In this document: one piece after another, positions 56,830 through 64,000 of the stretch | How the letters are laid out: each line of letters starts with the position of its first letter | How positions within the stretch are numbered: the first letter of the stretch is position 1 | Source: Ligustrum vulgare | Lineage: Eukaryota > Streptophyta > Magnoliopsida > Lamiales > Oleaceae | Length of the DNA: 64,000 bases | Assembly: GCA_963555705.1 (NCBI GenBank) | Contig: OY743190.1 | Location: 25,117,491-25,181,490 of the forward strand | Direction of reading: 5' to 3' | Program-made: the position numbers and the translations under genes | Notes under the pieces: model-generated | What the model saw: the letters and a program-made list of their open reading frames with translations, nothing else | Database searches by the model: none | Told to the model about the DNA's origin: nothing

Positions 56830-57447
56830 ATGGAAGGACCAAAACTTCGACAGATCAGAACTATATGTGTATTTTGTGGATCAAAAGTAGGGAAAGGTTT
56901 TGGGTATCTAGAAGCAGCAGTGGATTTAGGAAAGAAGTTGGGAGAGAAAGGTATCAATCTAGTATATGGAGGGGGCAGCAGTGGATTGACGGGTTGTGTT
57001 TCACAATCCACACAGGTAGAGAAAGTAAGAGTGATAGGTGTTATACCCGTTCATTTAGTTGATATCGCAGGCAAAACACGAGGGCATGAAGTACAAACCT
57101 TATCTACCCATGAAAGCATAACTTGCATACTATATGGTTCTGATGCCTTTATAGCCCTGCCCGGAGGTTTTGGTACTTTAGAGGAAATCTTTAATATTAC
57201 CTCATGGGCTCAACTAGATCTCCATACCAAGCCTATTGGGCTTTTAAATGTTAACAATTTCTTTGATTGTTTGCTAACATTTCTTGATTATGCTGTGGAA
57301 CAGGGATTCATCTCTCCATTTTCTAGGAGAATCCTTATTTCTGCTCCTACTATCGAGGAACTGCTGGATAAGTTGCAATCATATATCCCCATACAAGATC
57401 CAGCAGGAGTTAAGATGGATTGGTCGCAAGGAAGGGGAATCAAGTGA
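56830..57447 (+). CDS. LOG-like cytokinin riboside 5'-monophosphate phosphoribohydrolase, intronless
   Basis: LOG enzymes cut ribose 5-phosphate from cytokinin nucleotides to release free cytokinin, in cytosol and nucleus. This 205-residue frame starts MEGPKLRQIRTICVFCGS, the usual position. The upstream in-frame Met at 56731 would add an unsupported 33-residue extension. Visible blocks: VYGGGSSGLTGCVSQ (nucleotide fold), VIGVIPVHL, SDAFIALPGGFGTLEEIF (the PGGxGTxxE motif, intact), SWAQLDLHTKPIGLLN and GFISPFSRRILISAP. Oddities: plant LOG genes normally have several introns and this has none. The segment that normally reads HERKA or HQRKA, with active-site Arg and Lys, is HESIT here. Activity is doubtful. 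It lies within an LTR element, antisense to it, beside the Cys-cluster gene. A broken homologue is at 24055-24345. Confidence 0.88.
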   Translation: MEGPKLRQIRTICVFCGSKVGKGFGYLEAAVDLGKKLGEKGINLVYGGGSSGLTGCVSQSTQVEKVRVIGVIPVHLVDIAGKTRGHEVQTLSTHESITCILYGSDAFIALPGGFGTLEEIFNITSWAQLDLHTKPIGLLNVNNFFDCLLTFLDYAVEQGFISPFSRRILISAPTIEELLDKLQSYIPIQDPAGVKMDWSQGRGIK

Positions 57448-59416
57448 AAATGGAGTCCGGTTAATGTAAATTTATCCTTGTGAATCTCAAAATATTGTGG
57501 GTGGTAGAGTATGGGGTATTCTTACTCTTGAGACACACCTCTAATGTTGATGAGTATTTGAACTTAATCTTGTGGACCTCAAAAGGATTTGGAGTGGTGG
57601 AGTACAGAGTATTCTTACTCTTGATACACACAAAAAAGATTAGGGGTGGTAGAGTATGGAGTATTATTGCACCTGATACACACCTCTACTTTTGAGGATC
57701 ATAAATGTTTCCCCCTTTTGTATTTTGCATGTATGACTCGTTTATACTTCTTCAGGAGCAATAATAGTAATATCATTTCAGTATGATAATCTTTACTTCT
57801 TCTGAAGTAAATATGTACTTCTTCTGGAGTACATAAGTGCTTGTACAAGAACTTTGATCAAAACTGCTTATCATAATCATATAACATTTATCTCATAATA
57901 CTGATGAGATTATTTCCACATTAGCCATATCCTTACTATCATGTGATATTATCTTATCATACATCAACATTTCTTTGTTGAATAATTTATTTTCATCCAC
58001 CCTTTCAACTACAGATATTGATAACTTCTGGTACTAAATGATAAAATATTTTCATTAAAATCTAACAATCTTTTGGTAATGTTAACTTCTAGTACCATTT
58101 GTTGAAATATCAAATAATAACAATATTATCAAATTTATATGAGTAGATATATTTAAAATCAGTAGAACCAACCATATAGGTGATGAAAATATAAAGAAAT
58201 AATTATATTTCATAAATGAGCAAGTCATATCTCTAAATCCAGTCAACGTATTCATAATAGTCCAAGTCGTTACGATAATGAATTATACTCAACACATCAC
58301 GACATGGAAACTATTATGTTACTTTTAAATCTTTTAATTTATCATATTGATCACATAATAGTGTTAAATAATTTAGAATATATATTCTATTAACACTTAT
58401 CATCATATCATTAATAATGATTAATCAAATTCGTTAAATCATGATTAATATACTTTAACGTATTATCAATGGCAAAATCGTCCATATTTTAATATATTGA
58501 TCATATGGATAAATCGAAACCTTCAATAGGTTTGAAATTAAATTTAGAACAAACTTACTTTTGATCCGAAGTTTAAAATCCCGTCGGAACTGCTCCAAAA
58601 ACAGTTTTTAAGAAAATCGCCACGTTCGACCGCCGGAAAATTTCAAAACTGCACAAAACAGAAAAGTAAGATCATAGAAAAATTCAAATCATCAAGACGA
58701 ACAAACTGTCTTTTGACGTCATTGCTGGAATCCGTTCACGCGCCACCCCACGAGCCGCCGCCGGCCGCCACGCGCCGGTGGCCGAAAAAATCAACTCATC
58801 ACCATAATGTGTGCCTCGATGTCCCGAACGTGCCCATGGTCTCTGTTTCTCCAAAAGACCAACCATTTGGCCGGAATCAGCATTTTTCAGTCCGCCAGCC
58901 TCTTCTTCTCCGGTCAATAAACTTCCTTTTTAATCGTCGGATCGACGCCAAATTTCAGTCGAGTCTTCTCTTAGAAAATACCGTTGATATGCCGCTGGCC
59001 GATCGTCGATCGGAGTTCAGGATCGTCTGGGATCAGCGTTTCAATTTCCGGTCAGATTTTTTTTTTGTACAGTTTTTCAGCCTTTCTTCTCCGGTCGATA
59101 TCTTCTGTTTCAGCCGTTGGATCATCCCCAAATTTCAGACGAGTCTTCTCCTCGACTAGCCCGTTCTGATGGCTGTGGTCAATCGTCGATCGGATATCTG
59201 GATCGGCCGGAATCTTCCTTTTTATGTTGGACCATAAATTTTAAAATTGGATAAATTTTCAGATCTACAATATATGAGTTATTTTCTAAAGCCAAAAGTG
59301 TTTGGTTTGAGAAAAAGAAACATTGATTAGTAATAATCAGGTTTTTGATACAGAGGTTCATCATTTAGATGCAATTGTAGAGCATACTCCCGTTATATTA
59401 CTCAATTGGCTAGAGA
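57448..59416. other. 5' internal region of the gene-carrying element
   Basis: It contains three imperfect direct repeats with GGTGGTAGAGTATGG-type text (57497-57690). A GC-rich part at 58700-59220 holds two imperfect repeats (CTTCTCCGGTC, AAATTTCAG-CGAGTCTTCTC). The open frames in it (58684-59169) show no known domain and look like a structured leader, not gag. Confidence 0.55.
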
Positions 59417-59431
59417 CTCGTGCTGATAACG
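59417..59431 (-). promoter_or_regulatory. Primer-binding site of the gene-carrying element
   Basis: On the minus strand CGTTATCAGCACGAG directly follows the 5' LTR end. This form is common in plant Copia-like elements and partly matches initiator Met tRNA (TATCAG core). Confidence 0.65.
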
Positions 59432-59617
59432 TGTTGTGAAACTATTATAAAACAGTAGAGAATATAGAGAGAGATATGAGAGAATTCTTCTCTTATTGAA
59501 TTCATATGAAATAAGGTTCCTATTTATAGGAGTGAACAATGACACAATCGTAACATGTAAAGTTTACAGGGGTATAATGGTAATTGGTCATTCACATATT
59601 TTATAATATTTATAACA
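59432..59617 (-). repeat. 5' LTR of the gene-carrying element
   Basis: 186 bp. It differs from the 3' LTR by about seven substitutions and lack of an 8-bp GAATGAAT-type repeat, roughly 4 percent divergence by eye. Confidence 0.9.
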
Positions 59618-59739
59618 ATGATGAACTTATCTCTTATTTGTGAATGTTATTTATTTTGTTTAAGGATTCATTTAATTTCGAATAGGATTATTTTTATCTA
59701 GACGTTTCTTCATGCGCATCGCACGGGATGACTTACTAG

Positions 59740-60437
59740 TGGAAGATAAAAGGTTTTGAGAATGTGAACAATACATAAATAAGGGCTTAAAATGCAAATT
59801 TCAAATTTAGAAATGTTTAAAACTTTTAAATTTAGGCTTTCATTATATTTTTTAATTAAAATAAATAATACTAAAATATCTTATAAATTAAATATACTAA
59901 GTTCACAATATTATAGAATTATTAGGTCACGATAATATACAAATTATGGTCACAATCACAAATCAAAATTATGAAATCATTTTTTTATCAAATTAATTGA
60001 TCACGACTTATTTCCCAAACACATATTATAGAATTATTTGGTCACGACTTATTTTGGATCACAAATTACAAATTTATAGACCACAACTCATTTTTTGGTC
60101 ACAATTTATTAATTGATCACATCACGAATGTTACTTATTTCTCGATCGCATATTATAAAATTATTTAATCATGACTTATTTTTCGATTACAAATTACAAA
60201 TTCATACGCCACAACTTATTTTTTGGTCAAAATTTATGACTTGGTCACAAATCACAAATGTTACTTGTTTTTTGGTCACATATTATTGAATTATTTGGTC
60301 GCCAATAATACTACACGTACCAACACAATTACAGAGAAGGTACCAAATGCTGAGTTGGACAAAGTGACATGGAAATATGTATTTTAAAAAAATAAAAATA
60401 AAATAAAAACCTCTAAAACAAAACAAAAGGAACATAG
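59740..60437. repeat. Degenerate tandem repeats with TTTGGTCAC motifs
   Basis: From about 59930 to 60305, blocks of roughly 125-150 bp repeat the order ATTATTTGGTCACGACTTATT, ATCACAAATTACAAATT, CCACAACTTATTTTTTGGTCA. Copies differ strongly. The remaining flanks are AT-rich and non-coding. Confidence 0.6.
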
Positions 60438-60546
60438 GATCAAGGTAATGCCCCAGTGGTTAGGGTGTCATCCATACTTGGCATAGACCAGGGTTCGAAT
60501 CCTATGAAGGGGTTTGGGAGAGGTTTTGATTGTAATAGGATATACT

Positions 60547-60592
<46 letters not shown>
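60438..60592 (+). mobile_element. tRNA-derived SINE with A45 tail
   Basis: It has a head with an A box (ATGCCCCAGTGGTTAGGG) and B box (GGGTTCGAATCC) spaced as in a tRNA gene, a short body ending TTGTAATAGGATATACTC, and a pure A run at 60548-60592. It is not a functional tRNA: there is no acceptor stem pairing or CCA-proximal fold. No target duplication identified. The tail length suggests a young copy or tail slippage. Confidence 0.82.
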
Positions 60593-60596
<4 letters not shown>

Positions 60597-61320
60597 CAAA
60601 CCCACGTTGTTTCCTTCATTCTGGCCAGCAAGATAGTTTAGGGAAAAACCAGTGTGACAAACGCTCGGAGCAGATGTATTAATCCTTTCTCCCGGCTGTG
60701 AATAGTTACCTTCTTCTCCGGCGACCATGTTGGAAAAAAGGTTGTGTGATATTACTGTTTTTGCTGCCCTTAAATTTTTTTTCTTTCTTTTTTTAATCAA
60801 ATTGTAATTTGGATGTTGCAATTTCCAGCTACCATGTAAATACCTCCATTTAATATTGTAATGTTGATTAAATACTTCACAGCATGACTCTTTGAGATCA
60901 TGCACATGGGACCAAAGTCATCACACAACTCCGTTTTTGATACATGATACACGAGGACTAGTGTACTTGCCTTTGAATCGTGGTTTTATCTTTCTTTCAT
61001 TATTAATTGATAATTCTATTATTCTAAGATTTTGATTAAATTTTAGGAATTCTAATGGATTTGAATTTGAAGTAATATTGGTTTTCTTAATGTTGTTGCT
61101 TCCCTTAAGTAAATGGGTTTGATATTGTACAAAAGTGTAATTTGGATGCTGTCTGCAACCATGGAAATACCTCCAGTTCAATGTTGTAATGATGATTAAA
61201 TAGTCGGGCTTGATTTTGATTAAATTTCATGAAATTGTTGAAATGTTAATATTTATTTTTTATTTTTTTATTTTTAAAATATATATTTTCTTGATTAAAT
61301 TAAAAAAAAAAATTCTTCAG
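60593..61320. other. Non-coding spacer with a divergent direct repeat
   Basis: About 80-bp segments at 60800-60880 and 61135-61210 share GTAATTTGGATG, CCATG, AAATACCTCCA and ATGATTAAATA. No gene recognised; ends with an intron-like tract and CAG before the FAR1 fragment. Confidence 0.5.
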
Positions 61321-62810
61321 GTGATGAGAAAGAATTCAGCAATGTTGGAGTAGTGGATGATTGTGTGGTCGGTCAAAGTGATGCTCAAGTGCCGGAGGTT
61401 TGGAGTAGTGGATGATTGTGTGGTCGGTCAAAGTGATGCTCAGGTGCCACAGGTTGGGATGATGTTTGACGATGTAGTAGCAGTGCTCCAATTTTACAAA
61501 CGATATGCTTATAGTGTGGGTTTCCCAGTTAGAAAGTGCAACTCAAAGAAGGATAGCAATGGTAGTCTAAGATATGTGACATTCACTTGTAGTCGAGAAG
61601 GGAGTAGGTATATTACAACAAGCACATGTTTGAAGCCTAAACCAAACATCCAAACCAAGTGTAAGGCTATAATCACGGCATCGGATGAGAGCTGTGGAAA
61701 ATAGAGGATTAACACAGTATATCTTGAGCATAACCATGAGACAAGTCCATCCAAGTCCCGTTTGTATAGATGCAATCGAAAAATTAGTTCTAACGTGAAA
61801 CGGGTACTTGAAGTGAATGACATAGCTGAGATTCCATTACACAAAAGTTTTAATTCAACAGTTGTTGAGGCTGGTGATTATGACAACCTGACGTATGTTG
61901 AAAAGGATTGTAGAAACTATATAGAAAAATGTAGACGACTGAGACTAGGGGAACGGGATGCCGCCTACTTTTCAAATACGCAATCAAAGTCTCCTGGATT
62001 TTACTTTAGCATTGATTTAGATGAAGAATCTCGATTAAAAAAATGTATTCTGGGCAGATAACAGATGTAGGCAGGCGTACAAGGAGTTTGGTGATGTTGT
62101 GACTTTCGACACAACATATTTGACCAATAAATATGACATGATTTTCGCACCATTTGTTGGAATCAGTCATCATGGAGAGTCTGCACTACTTGGATGTGGG
62201 TTAGTTTCGAACGACGACACTAAGACATTTATTTGGCTCTTTCAGTCATGGCTCATGTGTATGAATAATCAGGCTCCTATCGAAATCATTACTAATCAAG
62301 ATTGAGCCATGCAGAATGCGACCGAAGTAGTATTTCCAAATACGAAGCATAGGTGCGCCCTTATGGCACATATTGAAGAAGCCTCCAGAGAAATTTGGGT
62401 ATTATATTGACAAGGGTAAAATTATGCCTGCTATTACTTGCCTTGTTTATGATTCACAAAGTCAACACGACTTCGAAAAAGGTTGGTTTGCAATGATTGA
62501 CAATTATCAGTTGCATATGAACGATTGGTTGTCAGGTATTTATGAGAATAGAGGTCGATGAGTTCCATGTTATTTGAAAACAAGTTTTTGGGCTGGGATG
62601 TCAACTATTCAGAGAAGTGAGAGCACTAACACTTTTTTCGACGGTTATGTTCATTCTAAAACCTCGTTGAAGCAATTCGTCGAACAATACGAACGGGCTA
62701 GGAGGAGTAAAGTGGAGAATGAATTCCAATCGGATTTCAAGTCATTCTTTGCAATGATTCCTTGTGTGACAAAGTATAAAATACAGAAGCAATTTCAATC
62801 AGTGTTGTAA
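61321..62810 (+). pseudogene. FAR1/FRS-family (MULE transposase-derived) pseudogene
   Basis: Pieces in order: an acidic lead-in (DEKEFSN, VVDDCVVGQSDAQVP); a FAR1 DNA-binding domain (FDDVVAVLQFYKRYAYSVGF, KCKAIITA, LEHNHETSP); then the MULE transposase core (DVVTFDTTYLTNKYDMIFAP, FVGISHHGESALLGCGL, IEIITNQD); then a late segment (MSTIQRSESTNTFFDGYVHS, FVEQYERA). The frame is broken by a 55-bp tandem duplication at the start, a stop after ESCGK (61704), a shift near 62040, a stop after TNQD (62305), a shift near 62370 and another stop near 62560. The SWIM zinc finger C-terminus is missing after about 62810. Phytochrome-signalling relatives such as FHY3 share this architecture; this copy cannot work. 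Confidence 0.88.
61346..61455 (+). repeat. 55-bp tandem duplication inside the FAR1 fragment
   Basis: The unit beginning TGGAGTAGTGGATGATTG occurs at 61346 and 61401 with three or four differences. 55 is not a multiple of three, so the duplication shifts the frame. Confidence 0.88.
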
Positions 62811-64000
62811 TACCACTTTTTCGTTTTATGTATTTCTTGAAATTTACGTAATTATTCTGTTCATGTTATTGTGAATTATTTAACTGATAAAATTATTATT
62901 TAAAGTTTGAATTATTTTGCAGTGGAAGGACATGGACGTCGTCTTGATCAATATACCAACTGGAAATTTTATAAATTGTTTCTATGTCTAATTGTTTATT
63001 TTATTTGTTAAACTTGCTAAATTCTATTTCTATTAAGTCGTCAGTGGAAAATTGCATTTAATTTTCTATTGGGAGTCAAATAGAAGTTTTGCACTTAAAT
63101 TACCAACTTATAAGAGTTGAGGGACTGATTTGCATATTACCAAAAAAAAAAAAAATTTAAAACTCAAACCTAAAAGTCTACACTCCACCACTCAGCCTGT
63201 CTCTCGATCTCTGTCTCGACTCTCTTCTCTCGCCTCCATCACTCTAGGCCGGAACCAACTCCGCTACCACCACCACCACGACGTCAGCAGCCTCACACCA
63301 CCACGACCACTCCCTCGCTTCGGTAGAGCCATTCTTCTCCCCACCCTGCGCACGCACACACCCGAACACGCACGCATACACATATGCAGTCTTACACTCA
63401 CTCACACACAAACATGTATATATTGATGTGTGTGTATCTATATATTATACATATATGTGATTTTTTGATTTAGTGATACAATATATGTATGTATGTGTGG
63501 TATTTCAGATTTTTAAATTATGAAAATTAATTTTAGATTTTTGAAACTTTGATTTATTATTGGCTTAGTTAAATGTTTGGGCAAAGTTTGAGGTATAATG
63601 TGCAATTCCAGATTTCAATTTTTGTTAAATTTCTAATTTTCTGTTAGAATTGGAGATTCAGTAGTGTGATTTTGTATGTATATGGAATACATGTATCTAT
63701 TTATGTAATTTCGAATTTTATAGTAATTTTCTGTTTTCGAAATTCCTTAATTAGTAGTTTAATTTAATTGTTTACTGTAGTATTGAGTTAGAAATTATAA
63801 TTTTTGCAAATTTGGGGAGAATTATATAAATGGTTGTATTAATTTTAAGATTTTGTAGTTAATTAGCATATTATGAAATTATGGATTAAATTGGTTTAGT
63901 TGACCACCATTTTTGAGAAATTTCAGATTTTTTTTTTATTTTTTTTATTTTTTATGATGAAGTTGTTTAATGGATTCTCTGTTGGTTTAATGTTGTTTTA
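62811..64000. other. Non-coding right edge; possible leader of a gene to the right
   Basis: 62811-63150 is AT-rich without features. 63170-63420 is CT- and CACC-rich (CTCTCTTCTCTCGCCTCC), like a plant 5' leader, followed by a CA/TA-rich stretch. 63430-64000 looks like a first intron or plain intergenic DNA. No start codon with a convincing frame. Confidence 0.4.

Larger units (their letters stand above)
53181..59617 (-). mobile_element. Gene-carrying non-autonomous LTR retrotransposon (6437 bp)
   Basis: The element is oriented leftward. The 5' LTR is 59432-59617, with PBS-like CGTTATCAGCACGAG just inside (59417-59431). The polypurine tract AAGGGGGAG is at 53375-53383 on the minus strand, and the 3' LTR is 53181-53374. 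The target duplication ATGAT is at 53176-53180 and 59618-59622. The LTR layout, PBS form and GGGGGAG tract resemble Copia-type elements. I see no gag, protease, reverse transcriptase or integrase in the 6 kb. Instead it carries two intronless host-type genes antisense to its transcription (55951-56541 and 56830-57447). LTRs differ by about seven substitutions and an 8-bp indel. Confidence 0.9.
50450..59739 (+). mobile_element. Third Helitron, interrupted by a 6.4-kb LTR element
   Basis: The 5' terminus TCTATATTAATATATTAAAG begins at 50450 after A. The 3' end has a mutated hairpin CATGCGCATCGCACGGG (59711-59727) and CTAG at 59736-59739 before T. The Helitron itself is 50450-53180 plus 59618-59739, about 2.85 kb. 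Its body matches 37820-38880 of the nested Helitron, including the uninterrupted sequence AATAAATGATGAACTT at 38841 that marks the LTR element's empty site. Rep fragment scraps (KENFWFEERVNNRY) lie at about 52905-53060. Confidence 0.87.

Noticed and set aside
58713..59159. 148-codon frame considered as a possible gag or cargo gene
   Set aside because: No gag or known domain; built from two imperfect leader repeats and open on both strands.
60438..60510. A tRNA gene
   Set aside because: A and B boxes are present but the stems do not pair, and a body plus A45 tail follow, so it is a SINE.

Overview
This is a gene-poor, transposon-rich stretch of a flowering-plant nuclear genome, most likely a eudicot. 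The evidence is spliced genes with GT-AG introns, plant-only families (a CrRLK1L receptor kinase, GH1 beta-glucosidase, PTC52/TIC55-like, FAR1-related and LOG genes), strong AT bias, long ATT microsatellites, and plant-type Helitrons, hAT, CACTA and LTR elements. Only two genes look fully intact: a 12-exon secreted GH1 beta-glucosidase (7795-12262, +) and an intronless 865-codon CrRLK1L receptor-like kinase (44973-47570, -). A third, an intronless LOG-like cytokinin-activation gene (56830-57447, +), has an open frame but sits inside a retroelement and lacks an expected active-site arginine.

Layout. 1-387 is an antisense LTR fragment. 1634-4328 holds gene fragments, including an in-frame chimera of an unknown first exon with cyclin-B exons, followed by a PTC52-like C-terminus. 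7795-12262 is the beta-glucosidase, whose long fifth intron contains a complete 1345-bp CACTA-type element. 14457-15030 is a decayed GHR1/At5g10020-like kinase tail. 15.1-20.6 kb holds decayed repeats, a poly-G-headed tandem duplication and two hAT elements with target duplications. 20.8-24.05 kb holds a roughly 2.2-kb inverted repeat of a gypsy-associated gene, with an 81-bp tandem repeat in its loop. 24.06-27.8 kb is a truncated LTR element carrying a broken LOG and an unknown Cys-cluster gene. 28.1-32.3 kb is a complete gag-protease-only gypsy element with 5-bp target duplications. 36.3-42.6 kb is a Helitron split by another Helitron, with an internally deleted Rep/helicase gene that is itself broken by a hAT MITE. 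50.4-59.7 kb is a third Helitron, interrupted by a complete 6.4-kb LTR element. 60.4-60.6 kb is a SINE with an A45 tail. 61.3-62.8 kb is a FAR1-family pseudogene.

The most unusual object is the 53181-59617 LTR element. It has roughly 190-bp LTRs, a 5-bp target duplication (ATGAT), a primer-binding site and a purine tract, but I recognise no gag or pol in it. It carries two host-type genes antisense to its own transcription: the LOG-like gene and an unknown protein with a C-x2-C-x4-C-x3-C cluster. A second, truncated member at 24.06-27.8 kb carries both genes in the same order, so the pair was carried before the copies separated. This looks like a gene-transducing, non-autonomous LTR family. 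Whether the cargo is expressed cannot be judged from sequence alone.

All coordinates and splice sites were read by eye. Percent identities are rough estimates, and no database search was possible.
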